A stretch of 64,000 nucleotides of DNA from Batillaria attramentaria (GCA_018292915.2 JACVVK020000005.1:3132501-3196500); one strand, 5' to 3'; positions 35,798-47,750 are shown, counted from the first letter of the stretch. Program-made: numbers and translations. The notes: generated by a model not told the origin, from the sequence alone.

Positions 35798-38310
35798 GAG
35801 GAGAAGGGAATGAGCAAACAAATAATTTAGTTTACAATTTTACTTTATCTGTACCATAAAATGGTTAATTTCCAATCTGCAGTTGCTCTGAAAGAAAAAC
35901 AGTTGAAAAAACAATCAAACAATAAAGACAAATCAGACAAGATAATATTATCACTGACCCCATCAGATGATTTTTTTTCCCTTTTTCTTCCTCAGGAGAT
36001 CCTTCGTCAGGGCCACAAGACCTGTCTGTACTACCCACTGTATCCTGTCTACAGTTCCAAAGAGGTTTGTGGGTTTTTTTTCCCTTTTTTAAAAATTCTA
36101 AACACTGTAATAAAGTCTTTTTGATTAGTGATTCTCAGCCCAATCCAATCCAATGTCCTCTTAAAAAGCACAGATGAAGAAAGTTCAGGCTCGTTGTGCT
36201 GTGAAATACAGCAGCGAGAATCAAGAATCAAGAAAACTTTATTTTGCAACGGTAGAGGTAGTTCACGTGAAACAGTCAATTTTCATACCTGCCGTTGCTA
36301 TTTCTAGTAGTATCTATCTAAACAGAAAAATACACACCACATATGTAATGCAACAGGAAAAAAATCAAAATAGCAATAAAACTATAGGAAATGAAACTAC
36401 ACTCTAATAAGACAGAAACATTTAAGAAGCGTGATGAACAAACCAATTATGTGAGAGAAAGAGAGAGAGAGAGAGGCAAAGGGAAGATTTGCTGTGTTGG
36501 CCCTGTAAGTCAGTCTGAGTGGGAAAAGGTGAGTTTTTAGGGCTCTTCAAAATGACTTGATGTTAGGCACTTTCCAAACAGGCTCTGGCGAAGAGTTCCA
36601 CAGAGTGGGGCCAGCGTTTCTGAAGGATCTGGCACCCGCTGGTGTTGTCGCTGTAGCTGGGAATGGTAGGGTGGGACTTAGAAGAAGAGCAATGTATGTA
36701 ATGGATCGTACAAGTCAGGAAAAGCTCCACGGGTTTAAAGGAAACCATATATTTCTGTAATACCTTCTGTTGAGTAAAAGTACATCGTGAGGTCAGTTTG
36801 ATCCAGCACGTCAGTTACTTTCCAGATTGTATTTACAGTGTATTAGAACCTGCAAAGTTCAGAATACAGTTGCCGCACCCAACTAGGGCATTACCTAATT
36901 TGGCAAACAACCTTAGTTCTTCATAAGTGCCAGCAGACCCCTCCCTCCCCATGCGCATATCATTATGGTATGGTTAAAATGCTCTAACCTTTTAAAGGCT
37001 GCATCATTTCTCTTTACAGACTCTGAGTCAGCATTCTCTTGCCTGCTCTCTGTCGGTCATGGTACCTGTGCGAGCTCGGCGCCAGATCATCTACCCTGTT
37101 GAACAGCTTGGCATCAACGCCCCATCAGAACGTGTGCTGGTGGAACGGGAAGCCTACGCTCTCAGCCACTTGAACAAGAAGTTGACTCTTGAACCCAAGG
37201 TAAAAGAAAGATGTCTGGACTGTTGCCCTAAACTAGTCTGTCCTCAGCAAAGACCAGGCTTTCTTCACAATATTTGCTTTTTTTGCTCAGATGCTTTTCG
37301 TCAAAATGAATCAAGAGTTCGCTGCCGGAGGTTACTGTTGATATAGATAGGAAGTGAAAGATTGTACGTTTTGGCCGGGAACCCTCAAATAAATTTTGAA
37401 AATTTAATAATAATAATAATATTGAGTATTGTATGGGCGCTTTACCCAATTTCATGAATTGGCTCAAAGCGCCGCGAACTGAACCCAACACGCACGCTCA
37501 CGTGAATCACGTGAATCACACGCATTCTCTCACACTGGACGTATACACGTGACAATCACGTGGTGCGAAGGGTCAGCTCAGCTATTTAAATTTCGGAATT
37601 TAGAACTGCATTTATTTTTCAAATTTGGTGGGCTGAACATTTCCAAAGCAGAGGGGGGAGGAACCCGGAGTACCAGGAGAGAACCCCCGACGATCGGCCT
37701 GAATGAACGATGCCACATACGAGAAGGAAAACTTATTTGCCCCGAGTGGCACTCGAACCCGTGACCTCTTAACCACTAGACCACCGACCGCAAAGACGTC
37801 GCAGATACCTCAAAGACCTCTCTAAACACTCCATACAATCCACACAGACCGTCAGGTCGGCCATTTTTTTTTTCCTCAACCACAGTCACGGTTGGGTGGG
37901 TTTTTCACCACTGTCGCACTGTAGACAAGTTACCGGTACACAAACCATTCACACAGAGGAAACCAGCTACCTTAGGAGTTGGCACAAGTGTCTACTCCTC
38001 GACGCTCATGCATATGTTGCAGGACCAACAGACAAAACTTCCTCGTCTCCAGCTGCACAATTTTGTTTTCAAAGTCAAGGAGAAGTTTGCACAGTGGAAA
38101 ACAGACCTTGTGTGTCAGTCCACTTTCATGTCCTTCAAATGCTCCTTCCAGGCTTCATACTTTTTTTTTAAAATTTTCAGGTGACCATCAATGCTCGCAT
38201 TGTTGTTGTGGGTGCATCTGACGTTGGTCTTTCCTTCTTGGAAACCTTGTCCTACTGGTAAGCATTGTGGAACTTCAACTTGTGTTCACTCCTTCTATCC
38301 AGCTCAGTTG

Positions 38311-38347
<37 letters not shown>

Positions 38348-39456
38348 GGGGGAGGGGAGGGGGGTACGAAGACAAGATATAAATTGTGAAGAATGGAAGC
38401 TACATGTGAACACAAAAAATATTGGAGTGCACATTGCCATTCAAACGGTGAACAGAAGCAGGCATGACAGGATGTGTTTGTTTCTTTCAGCCCTCACCTG
38501 CGTTTTAACAACCTCACACTGATTTCCCCACATGGATTACCAGGGGAGATGCAGTACGATGAATTGAGGGACGAGATGCTGCCCACCAGGTGAGTTCGTT
38601 TGTACTGTTCCACCTTTCCTGTACAGCGTCACACTTTGCCTGTACCTCATTGCCTTTGACTTTTCTCAGCTCCTGCACATCGCCGATTTTTTTTATTTTT
38701 TTTTTATTTATTTTAATTTTTTTTTTTTTTTTTTTGCATTTTGACAAACAGCAGAGGTTTGACAAACATTTATCCAGAAAAAACAAACAAACAAAAAACA
38801 AAACAATAAAAGCATCTCTATCTCACTGTCTTTGACTTTACTCAGCATTAACACATCACTTATGTTTCTGTTTTACATTTTGACAAACAGCCTAATTTTG
38901 GAAACAGTGACGCTTAAAAAAACAACAACAACTAACAACAAAAAAAAACCCTCAACACTACCACTACCACCACCACCATCAACGACAACCATGTCTGCAC
39001 AAATGTCAGAATATTGAAGAAAATATCGAACGAACAAACTTTTTCTACTTCATCTCTCCACATGTAACAGCCACTTCTACAGCCGGGAGGAGTACGCCAG
39101 AGTGTCTTTCCGCACGTCCGTCAACGTCGTTTACGGTAAGATGACGGCCCTCAACCGCCAGGCGAAGGTTGTGATTGTGAACGGAGAGTACCAGGTTCCG
39201 TACGACCATCTGGTGCTGTGCAACGGTCAGCAGTTCCAGGTGCCGGCGCCAACCCTGGCCGACCCAGAAGCTGGGGACACCAACGAAAACCTGCCCAATC
39301 ATCCCGACAATCGTCTGTTGGAGGAGCCGCCCAGAAACCTGTACCTGGTCAATGATGAGTACGATGCTGCCGTGGCCTTGTACAAGGCTCAGACTCTCAT
39401 GATGAGGGGAACTGGTAAGCCCCTCACTCCGCCCCCTCCTCCACCCCCTCCCCCCC

Positions 39457-39491
<35 letters not shown>

Positions 39492-39494
39492 CGT

Positions 39495-39537
<43 letters not shown>

Positions 39538-39575
39538 CGCACAGACACACACACACACACACACACACACACCAG

Positions 39576-39621
<46 letters not shown>

Positions 39622-40737
39622 TGACAGTGGAATCTTTGATGTTCATAATTTGGATGTGTTGTGTGTGTGATGTGCAGCACCCATCATCGTGTACGGGAGC
39701 AACCTCAATGCGTATTGCTGCATACAGGCTCTCATGACCCTGGGAATACAAGGCAGCGTGATTGTTCTGGTGGAACCACCCGTGCAGGTACAGAACGCAT
39801 ATATACGTATTATCATGAGCCTGTGGCAAAAGGTGATTTTATAACAACCAACATACTTTCGCTTGCGAAATTCTTCTGTGTAGTCGTCCAGAATTAAACG
39901 ACGATAATCCCATGGGACTTTTAATATAGAAAAATTCAAGTTACCATCACAGTCTAATCAGAGAGTGAGCAAATTGAGCTGTTCACCAGGGACAAACAAG
40001 TGAAATTTATTTGCTGTTCATGCACTTGGGTGACTAACTCAGTAACTGAAACTGTTGAAGAAAGTTTTCATCACAGTATCAGTTCAAGAAAAGTGATGCA
40101 TTCGGCTCATCACTTCATTAGTTCATGAAAGAATTTTTTTCAAGAAAAGTCTGCCCCGTTAAGAAAATATCTTCAGTCAGTTGTTATGAAAACCACCTTT
40201 TGTCATTGGCTCATATATATATGTATCTATATAAGCTTGGGTGCATCCATTTATCTCAAAGTTTGTCCTGTTGAAGGGAGACCTCGTAACTGCTCCGAGC
40301 TCACACATTGACATGGGCTGATTACAATGACAGTAGCATGATGTTGTGAAGATTTGTGCAAAATGAGCCTGTTTTTTCGTGTCTGGCATCAGGAACCAGT
40401 CTTTGAAGACGCAGAGGTGACAAAGGCCGTGAAGAACGCTCTGACCTCGGAAGGAGTGACCGTGTACTCTGGCTACTACCTAGCACGCTGGAATGATGGT
40501 GTTGAGGTGCCCACAGAAATCACATCGGCCAGTTTCACCTCTAATGACCAGCCCCTCCGCTTGGAGTGTCAGGTAAGTTTATGTCAAGTCAAGTCAAAAG
40601 ATTTTATTCCTTTCTCCCCTATCGGGGTGTGGAGGAATTGACAAAGTGAAAGGGACAACAATGATATTAAACAACAAAAACAACAACAAAAATTAATACC
40701 TGTACATTGGCAGCAGTAATTTGAGCTTTTTACATGA

Positions 40738-40815
<78 letters not shown>

Positions 40816-41590
40816 CGTGTACACTGGTCCCCGTAGTGTAGTGGTTAGCACTTCGGACCATGGACCGGAACACCCGGATTCGAGTCCCAGCCGAGGCAAG
40901 CGGGATTTTTCCTAGGTCAGCTTCTACCCAGAGCGGGTGTGCTATGGGCCCAATGGGGAGGCTGTTGCCACACAGCCGAGCTTCACCCACTTCACGGGTG
41001 CGACTTTGGGGGTGCTTCCCTTGGTATGACACGTCTTATGATGTGGATGATTTCACGCCGGTACTGCAGGTGCCGTACTTCCCGGGCCTAGTTAACGCCA
41101 GGATATAAAGGAAGCGTGGAATGCGGCCCTGTCCCGCAGTCCCAAACCACACGGACCTCCATAGCATCATCTTACCATCATCCTCATCTCCATCATCATG
41201 CATAATAAAAAAAAAACTGCCCCAACATTCGAGCCCTTTGTGGATTCCACCCACTGGCATGACCTGGGAGGAACACCACTGAAGCTGGCAAAAAGAGTTG
41301 GGGCAGAAAAAAAAGTTTATGCGTGTCATGAGTTACGGTTCAAAGATACGGTATGTCTGATGCCTGCATTTCCTGAAGATCCCGCTCACTCTCTGTATAC
41401 ATTGCGTTGTTATAGGCATCTTTTCGTTTCATTTTATGCCATCTCTGTCGTACTCCCTGGTAGATGTTTATTTTTCATTCAGAATTTTCGGAATGACTGA
41501 TTGAAAATTGAGAAACGTTTCATGTCAGATCACCTTCGTTGTTATATATAAAGTTCGTTCGTGTGTTCCTCACTCTTGCGCTCTCACTGA

Positions 41591-41664
<74 letters not shown>

Positions 41665-42057
41665 ACGTGGACAAACAAAGAGATTTAGTCACACGATGGT
41701 TAACTTTCAATCAGCCGTCGCTACAAAAGAAAAGGCCTACAGTTAAGAGAGAGGGAGAGAGACAGAGGCACTTTCTCTGATCTAAAAAAAAAAGGTGTGA
41801 TTGCTCCAACTGAACGTTCACAACAAATGCGAGCTGCGTACAGAGGGGTAAAGATGTTTTAGAAACTGCATGCTTCGTCTTGTATGCGTAAACTTGCATT
41901 AGTCATTGATTTCGGCTCTTGAGACATGCACAGTTTCTTGACACAGTGTGGCTCAAATTAATCGTTTCGATTCCTTTTTCAGGCGTTCTTTGCTTTCTAC
42001 AAGAAAGGGGTGGACATACATGCATTCAAAGGTACGTTTCGTATGCCCCTTTGACAT

Positions 42058-42125
<68 letters not shown>

Positions 42126-43717
42126 ATCTGGTTGAGAATGGGAGACTGCAACTTCAGTTTGCAGAACTGAATGGTAGGATTGTAATTTGTGCTCTCTTTT
42201 TCTACTATGTGCTTTCTTAGTGTGTATGGCTAACGGGGATAGTGTTTGGCAGTTGTTGTTGGGTTTATCTTAATTAATTTATTTATTTACTTTTGTTTTG
42301 TTTTGTTTTGTCAGCTTTTATTTATTTACGCATCCGAGGGGGCGGGTATCCCCTTTCAGAACCTATAAGCCTCCCTCGCTACAGCTCTCGTCTCGATGAC
42401 CAATGCGTTTCCGCTTCTTTTAGAGCTCTCAGCAGTTCTAAGTAGTTTACACCATTTGTGGTGTCCGTTGTCATTTGAATTATTTATTCTTGTGTTCTTG
42501 GTGAGAATCCGAGACGGCCGTTCACCAGATATAAGAGGAGAAATGGACGGACACTGAAAACAAAGACCGCAGTCTCGTTTTGTAAATCGATTTGTGAAAT
42601 CGCCGTGCACAAACACCGTCGCCAGCCAAAACTTGGGACTGTTGGTTTTGGAAAAACAGTGAAATGGCCACTCTCCGCGCGCGGCTGGCAGTGAAATCTC
42701 CGCCGAAGTAGGCGGCCTGGCTGAAAGGATTCTGTTTGTTTAGAATTTGCGGAAATTTCTTAACACGCAGCGAAAGTTTAGATTGGCCCTCCTTGCAGTT
42801 TTGGATAATGGTTTACAAATATGCTGAATGCTGTGGAACACGCATGCGTAGCCGCGCAGACATGCGCAGGAAGACAGAAAGAGACGAGGATCAACCTTAC
42901 ATTTCTAGTGCGTTTTCACTCATCAAGCATTCTGTTCGGCGCGCGAAACGGACGGCTGAATTGACCGGCTCTTTTGAAGTGCCAGTTAGGAGCGTGTTCT
43001 GTTGCTGGTTGACAGTATGATTGTAGTTAATAATAAATAAAAAAAGTCCATGATCAATCAGCAGACTATTGCTGCCGTTGAGCTGTCAGTGTAGGCATAA
43101 GAGGTTTTGTCATTAATTGTGCTGTTACGATGATCACGTGAGTAATGCCAGTTCATGATCCCACACAATAAGGGAGGACATGAATAAATCATGGAACAGA
43201 CGAGAGATGCGGGAGGGATTTGGCCAACCACTAGGCCTGGACCAGCACTGTCCGAAAACTGTGTTGATCTTTGCGCAGAGTCGCAAATTGTTCTCGGGTT
43301 TAGTTTTTTTTTTTGTTTTTTTTTTGGGCTTGTTTGTTTGTTTGTTTTTTGTCTTGAGCGGTTTTGGGCTTGTTGTTTGTTGTTTGTTTTTGGTTTTTTT
43401 TTGTGTTTTTTGTTGTTGTTTTTTGTTTTGTTTGTTTGTTTGTTTTTTGTTTTGTTTGTTGTTGGTTTTGGGTTTTTTTGGGTTTTTTTTTTGTTTTTTG
43501 GGGTTGGTTTTTAATTTTTTTCCCTATAGAGAAACAACTTTATGAGACGGGGCAGATTTTGCTACGCGCAGCAGCAAGTTTCAGTGATACAAAACAAGAC
43601 TGTGACGTTTCTCCACACAATACTTTCTTTCACGCACACAGTGACGTAACGAAATCTGCGTCATAGACACCTTACGTGCACACTATGCTGCTGCGTTCCT
43701 TTTGGCGGGAGTTGTGA

Positions 43718-43760
<43 letters not shown>

Positions 43761-45615
43761 ACGGATGTAATGATGGCTATCTCCTAAACCACCTCGTTGG
43801 AGGCCTTTTTACTTTGAGATAAAATGGGAATTCACCTTCTCCAGACCTATTTTTCACGATTTTTAGCCTACTGCATTTTCAGAAGAGTTATCGCCGATTT
43901 TAAAAAATCGGTCATGTTACGAATTTTTTCGCAAAAAATGTTCAAATGGCTTCGTTTTCTGAAATTGGGAAGATCATCCAATTATACTGCCTGTTTTCGT
44001 AGCACAGCTCTGTAGCTCTGACAGGTTTTGTGTAAGAAAAATATTTCCGAGGTAGGGGTGGTTTGCATATAAGGCCAAATATCTATGAAAAGACTCCTTC
44101 AAATTACTCATCATTCCGGTATTTTTGTCACTTGTGCCAGCTGCACATATGACATGAACCACTGCACTATTATAGCTTTAGTATTAAGAATAGCAGAGCT
44201 TTTAGATAAACACATTTTTCACGTTTCTGCGAGAAGCGCCGGTAAAAAAAGTTCCAATTTTGCAATTTCGTAAGTACAGTTCAAGGCACTTTGAGTCCAC
44301 GTTTCATCAGCTCTCTAGATCTTCCAGATTTTATGTAAAAATTAATTCAGTCACAGAAGTCACAAAAGCAACAAGGAAATCACAAGATATGTAGAGGTAT
44401 CATCTGTCAGACGAGCAGCGTGAGGCTGACGTCAAATGTTTGGTTCACAGACAAAATCTGCAAGTATCGTCACTGCTTCCGACATTTCATCAGCCCTCTA
44501 GATCTTCCAGATTTCATGTGAAAAATAATTCAGTCGGAGAAGTCACAAAGCCAACAGGGAAATCACAAGACATGAACAAGCATCCTCAGACGATCTCAGT
44601 GCTAGAGGCTGACGTCAAAAGTTTACTTCACGGAATTGACGTCATCTCTCTCTCTCTGTATGACGACCTGCCTGAGGCTGACGTCAAATGTTTAGTTCAC
44701 GGAACTGACGTCTCTCTCTCTCTCTCTCTCTCTCTCTTGGGAGCCAGGGTGGCCGAATGGTAGAGCGTTGGACTTTCAATGCTTGGGCCGAGAGTTCGAA
44801 TCCCGGCCGCTGGGGCCAAATATTTGTGCTGGCCTTTTTCTCGTTGCCCCGTCTTTGATATCACCCTTATGTGGGGGAAAAGGACGTTAAACTCCTAAAC
44901 ACCCACCCACCCATCCTCTCTCTCTCTCTCCCTTCTTCCCCCACCCCCAGTCACGTGGCTAATCGGTCGAGGTCGTAGAGGATCTTGTGTCATCGGTAGA
45001 ACTTGGAGAGGGGAGAACCGGCAACAATAACAACAAAACAGACAAAATAAAATGAAGTTTGGAGAAACAACTTTGTAGGACGGGGCCGTTCCTCCTTGTT
45101 TTTTTTTTTGTTTTTTTTTTGGGGGGGGGGAGGAGTTTTTTTTTCAGTTTGTCGATTTGCATTAGGAATACCATAGGTTGTCGCGATAGTCAACCCTTTC
45201 TACCAAGTAGAGATCCCGTCATGTTTATATAGAAACCCATTAGAGAGAGAGAGACCCCCCCCCAAAAAAAAAAAAAAAACACCACCTCCATCGCCCCACC
45301 CCACCACCCCCCAAAAAAGAGGAAATGGGGGGGGGGGGGGGGACCAACTCACAAGTAAACGCACGCACGCACGCACGCAGACGCGGCATCCTACATAAAT
45401 TTGCAAGGCGGTTACAGGAACGGTTTCGGTTTGAACGTGTTTCAGCCATCAACGACTCCTACCTCGTCTATGACGGCAAACTGGTGATCGACGCCACGTT
45501 CCACACCAATGACGTCACTATCCGTGGCGCTGGCCCCTTGACGAAGTTCCAGCGCCGTTACCATGCCGACAGGTGGACCCACGCCATCTTCAGCTCCAAG
45601 GAAGTCGGCATTGCG
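23878..45615 (+). CDS. CFAP61: Cilia- and flagella-associated protein 61, 22 coding exons seen, C-terminus not in window
   Basis: CFAP61 is an axonemal protein of the calmodulin- and spoke-associated complex, needed for normal radial spokes and motile cilia or sperm flagella. ATG at 23,909. Exons: 23878-24051, 24386-24681, 25518-25647, 26172-26304, 27395-27560, 28644-28808, 29776-29927, 30460-30593, 32495-32603, 33066-33136, 33596-33722, 34699-34776, 35498-35635, 35996-36064, 37020-37199, 38181-38257, 38491-38589, 39071-39414, 39678-39787, 40393-40572, 41983-42031, 45446-45615. All junctions are GT-AG and the frame stays open for 1,040 codons. The N-terminal part has the family blocks [14 protein letters not shown] and [12 protein letters not shown] (acetyltransferase-like region). 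Residues about 280-395 are a Pro/Glu-rich linker. From about 698 comes a dinucleotide-binding-like fold ([17 protein letters not shown]; later [14 protein letters not shown]). Human CFAP61 is roughly 1,240 residues, so about 200 are missing after the donor GCG|GTAAGT at 45,615. Confidence 0.93.
24785..24838 (-). repeat. SINE/LINE tail with CTAA repeats
   Basis: The sequence GCTTGCGCGGCGTTAAGCCC then AAATCACTAACTAACTA is also found near 28,205-28,252, inverted near 46,797-46,862, and degenerate near 22,330-22,372. It looks like the 3' tail of one retroposon family. Confidence 0.55.
25050..25404 (+). repeat. tRNA-Glu-like SINE, family B, internally deleted copy
   Basis: The head has an A box (TAGTGGTTAGCACTTCGG) and a B box (CGGGTTCGAGTCCC), followed by a conserved body and an A-rich tail near 25,390. 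Compared with the copy at 40,828, about 135 bp of the 3' body after the CCAGGATAT motif is missing. It lies in a CFAP61 intron. Confidence 0.8.
26017..26076. repeat. (GT)n microsatellite
   Basis: About 60 bp of GT followed by a short (GAT)n run, just upstream of a CFAP61 exon. Confidence 0.9.
26334..26708. repeat. Compound (CA)n array with periodic CATGTATG interruptions
   Basis: About 375 bp of CA repeat broken at irregular intervals by (G)ACATGTATGCAC, at least six times. It begins 30 bp after a CFAP61 exon end and generates long artificial His-Thr and Val-Cys frames on both strands. Confidence 0.9.
26862..27320. repeat. Inverted repeat with AGACAC-rich minisatellite arms
   Basis: Left arm about 26,862-27,022 and right arm about 27,196-27,320 are reverse complements, starting from the shared outer edge AAATTT.GCATTTTCAGACACCCC. 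Each arm is built from roughly 22-bp units containing GGCAGACAC and GAGACACAC. The loop is about 170 bp. It lies in a CFAP61 intron and looks like a foldback element. Confidence 0.7.
28316..28515. repeat. (CA)n with (ACA)n compound microsatellite
   Basis: A long CA tract interrupted by AGTCTCACAC and CAGAGTCAC-type blocks, then an (ACA)n run near 28,488-28,515, within a CFAP61 intron. Confidence 0.9.
30000..30054. repeat. (TA)n microsatellite
   Basis: About 27 TA units, followed further on by (TGGA)n near 30,178-30,202. Confidence 0.95.
30679..31259. mobile_element. Non-autonomous hAT-like DNA transposon with a nested SINE
   Basis: It is flanked by an 8-bp direct repeat CTAGGTAT (30,671-30,678 and 31,260-31,267), the target size of hAT elements. 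The left end is TAGGGGTGTTCGG and the right end inverted is TAGAGGGTGGAACTGG, similar short termini. Subterminal regions are rich in ACCGGTTT and its complement, near 30,690-30,780 and 31,183-31,232. The middle holds a family A SINE and a family C fragment. There is no transposase frame. It lies in a CFAP61 intron. Confidence 0.8.
30892..31066 (+). repeat. Family A SINE nested in the hAT-like element
   Basis: A box TGGCCGAATGGTAGAGCG, B box GAGTTCAAATCTC, body AATATTTGTGCTGGC and tail GGACGTTAAACTCCC. A family C fragment (GGCTGAACATTTCCAACGC) follows at about 31,068-31,130. Confidence 0.8.
34115..34430. repeat. Alternating A-B dimer tandem repeat
   Basis: Four monomers in the order A (34,115-34,208), B (34,209-34,281), A' (34,282-34,374), B' (34,375-34,430). 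All share AAATCATGCCAAA and CAGATTTTAGTC-type blocks. The A type adds GCCAAAAAGGTGTTTTCTC. It lies in a CFAP61 intron. Confidence 0.8.
35633..35795. repeat. Interrupted (GT)n microsatellite at a splice donor
   Basis: The GT run starts at the donor of the CFAP61 exon ending at 35,635 (AAG|GTGTGTGTG), so the donor is part of the microsatellite. The array is interrupted by CATGCATGTGTACATGCTTG-like blocks. Confidence 0.9.
36480..36745. repeat. Probable dispersed repeat, unclassified
   Basis: A block with GAGTTCCACAGAGTGGGGCC resembles a repeat I associate with molluscan genomes. Only one copy is seen here, so this rests on recognition rather than on internal comparison. Confidence 0.3.
37404..37792 (-). 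repeat. tRNA-derived SINE, family C, fullest copy
   Basis: On the minus strand the head has an A box (GTGGTCTAGTGGTTAAGAGG) and a B box (CACGGGTTCGAGTGCC). The body follows, and the 3' end near 37,404-37,480 contains AAAGCGCCC-type sequence and (TTA)n. Related pieces lie at 7,314, 12,040-12,575, 31,068 and 52,215. Confidence 0.75.
39495..39620. repeat. C-run plus (CA)n array next to an exon
   Basis: Directly after the donor at 39,414 comes a C/T-rich stretch with a C-run (about 39,464-39,490), then CA repeats. The latter end 58 bp before the next CFAP61 exon. Confidence 0.9.
40741..40813. repeat. (CA)n microsatellite
   Basis: About 36 CA units immediately upstream of the family B SINE copy. 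Confidence 0.95.
40828..41318 (+). repeat. tRNA-Glu-like SINE, family B, longer copy
   Basis: A box TAGTGGTTAGCACTTCGG, B box CGGATTCGAGTCCC, body shared with 25,050, and an extra 3' section with (CATCAT)-like sequence. The end GGCAAAAAGAGTTGGGGCAG is followed by an A-run. Confidence 0.8.
41594..41663. repeat. (CA)n microsatellite
   Basis: About 35 CA units in a CFAP61 intron. Confidence 0.95.
42060..42122. repeat. (GT)n microsatellite
   Basis: About 31 GT units 28 bp after the 49-bp CFAP61 exon. Confidence 0.95.
44290..44715. repeat. Tandem duplication carrying four perfect CRE octamers
   Basis: Copies at about 44,300-44,455 and 44,485-44,640 are highly similar (CTCTAGATCTTCCAGATTT in both). 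TGACGTCA, the palindromic cAMP-response element, occurs at 44,427, 44,610, 44,637 and 44,679, with a 7/8 match at 44,706. It lies in the CFAP61 intron before the exon at 45,446. Regulatory use is untested. Confidence 0.6.
44741..44915 (+). repeat. Family A SINE
   Basis: A box TGGCCGAATGGTAGAGCG, B box GAGTTCGAATCCC, body AAATATTTGTGCTGGCC and tail AGGACGTTAAACTCC. (CT)n runs lie on both sides. Confidence 0.85.
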
Positions 45616-45799
45616 GTAAGTTCCTGACCAGCGCCAAAAAGGATTGCCGACGAAAAGCGCCCGTCTGATTTTCGCGAGATTAAGACTCGACTGGCGTAAA
45701 TCAGCCGGGCCCTTTTCGTCGGTCTAACATCAGTGACTTATCCCTGCCCACTCTTCCTCACACAGCGCTGGTCACGTGTTTACCCACTACACCGTGACT

Positions 45800-45965
45800 A
45801 AGCTACTTCTCCTTCTCGTTGGCTACGGCATGGAATCACCTGGTGTCGTATCTCCCAGTAACGATTCCGGTATCGTCTGCCAAAGCTCTAGTCCGTAATT
45901 TTCGTCAACAAATAAATTTTCTTCGTCATTTTGACCACAAAAAATAAATAAATAAATAAATAAAA
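45800..45965 (+). mobile_element. LINE 3' fragment
   Basis: A plus-strand frame ends like a retrotransposon ORF2 (WNHLVSYLPV, then SSAKALVRNFRQQ, then FLRHFDHKK and stop) and is followed by an (AAAT)n tail near 45,941-45,965. Confidence 0.55.
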
Positions 45966-46053
45966 ACACACGTGAATGCCCCGCGAGGCTTGGAAAACAC
46001 GTGCGAATCTACGTCAGTAATATTATTAACTTTTTTTTTTTTTTCATATCCGA

Positions 46054-46240
46054 TGGGGGAGCCGGGGTGGCCGAATGGTAGAGCGTTGGACTTCTAATGC
46101 TCGGGTCGTGAGTTCGTATCCCGGCTGGGGCCGAAATAATATTTGTGCTGGCTTTTTCATCGTTGCCCCGTCTTTGATATCACCCGTATGTGGTGGAAAA
46201 GGACGTTAAACCCCAAACACCCACCGACCCACCCACCCTC
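46054..46240 (+). repeat. Family A SINE
   Basis: A box TGGCCGAATGGTAGAGCG, B box GAGTTCGTATCCC, body ATATTTGTGCTGGC and tail GGACGTTAAACCCC. It lies in the presumed large CFAP61 intron. Confidence 0.85.
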
Positions 46241-46507
46241 ATATCCGATGACACTTTTAACTGAAATATCGCAAATATTAGAAAAGACGTGCATTTGTAT
46301 GAGCGTGAGGCTTGGAAATCACACGCGCGTTTATAATACTTTTGGCAAAAATAGGCAGACATGCACGTGGAATGCGTGTATTATGGCGACGTATCAGTGC
46401 GTGGTTCATTTATAACCGTCGTAACATAATCAGTTTCCACTTGCCGTGGCCCGAAACCGACATCGATCTGGACAGGTCGAGACCGAGATGAAGGAGAGCA
46501 ACCAGAA

Positions 46508-46787
46508 ACGAAGTCGCGTGCAACCTGAAACGAAGTCGTGTGCCACGAAATGAAGTTACGCGCAACCTGAAACCGAGTCGCGTGCAGCCTGAAACCGAGT
46601 CGCGTGCAGTCTGAAATGAAGTTGCGTGCGACCTGAAACGAAATCGCGTGCAATCTGAAATGAAGTTGCGTGCAACCTGAAACCAAGTCGTATGCAACCT
46701 GAAACCAAGTCGTATGCAACCTGAAACCAAGTCGCGTGCAGCCTGAAACCAAGTCGCGTGCAACCTGAAATGAAGTCGCGTGCTGCA
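46508..46787. repeat. 22-bp minisatellite, about 12-13 units
   Basis: Units resemble AAGTCGCGTGCAACCTGAAACC with point variants. The array is open on the minus strand in more than one frame although 22 is not a multiple of three. I regard those frames as artefacts. Confidence 0.85.
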
Positions 46788-47269
46788 GGAAGTTGGAGTT
46801 AGTTAGTTAGTTAGGGCTTTACGCCGCGCAAGCTACAAAGACTATTTCGCGGCTAACGCAGGAAGTTTTGGTTGGGTTTTCACTCAGACCGTACAACTAC
46901 AACCCTAGGGAGCGTATGTTTTTATGACTTCCAAAAGAAGTCCGCCAAGAAGTGTTGAACCTGTTGCGAAGATCAATACCTTTGTGCAGCGGCGGCGCTG
47001 TTCCACAGGTGTCGTGAAATAATACCTGTGCGCACGACTTTTGTCACATCTGCAAATAATATGGGCAGGCGTGTGAGTGATAATGTGGTGTTTGGAGGCT
47101 GTACAGCTGATCGTCAGACTCGGAGCGGGCTGAACTGAACATTCAACATATACAATAGACGCCTCAGGCTTGAGCAGAGGGGGTAGCTCCTCTACACAAG
47201 CAAATGACTGCAGGAGAGTTGGTTCCACTTTCCCCACCCACTTCCTGCCCACGCGTTGCCAGGCGAACG

Positions 47270-47750
47270 GTACACAAGGCCTCAAAATGCCTATATATTC
47301 CCTATTAGCCACAGGCATCATAGTTACCCCTTAAAAAATGCTTCAATCTATAAACAATTACTACCATGAACAGGCCATTCAAAGGCACGCACCTGACGGG
47401 GGTTTAAAAAAAAATGAGTGTCTCCTTTCCGCTCAGGCCTCACTGGAGTTATGCACGTCTACTTTCTCTTTAGGCCAGAGAGGCAGTTCACACAAATCCG
47501 CTTGCCTCACTTATGTCACACCTCTGTGCAAAAAGTACCAGCTTCACTGGCAGCTTGCCTCTCAGGCTTTTTGTGACCGCCTGTCATGCACCTTGACCTA
47601 CGTGACACAATTATCACGAAACTCACGCTTTTTCATGACAACAAAAATCACTACAGACTAGCACACTTGCCCAGCACGGTACCTCAAACAAACACCAAAC
47701 ATGACCCCATGCTCAATTTGTGTCCTTACGACTGCCCCAACCCCCCCCCT
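47270..47750 (-). repeat. Unclassified interspersed repeat E, copy 2
   Basis: Reverse-complement partner of the CRNKL1-intron copy (10,405-10,465 plus 10,793-11,190), here uninterrupted. Similarity runs from the G-rich TAAGGACACAAA end to the TATAGGCATTTTGAGGCC end. Confidence 0.7.

Noticed and set aside
42640..43020. CpG-richer patch with GCATGCG motifs as a promoter or exon
   Set aside because: Only weak partial NRF1-like matches and no CFAP61-like or other recognisable coding sequence.
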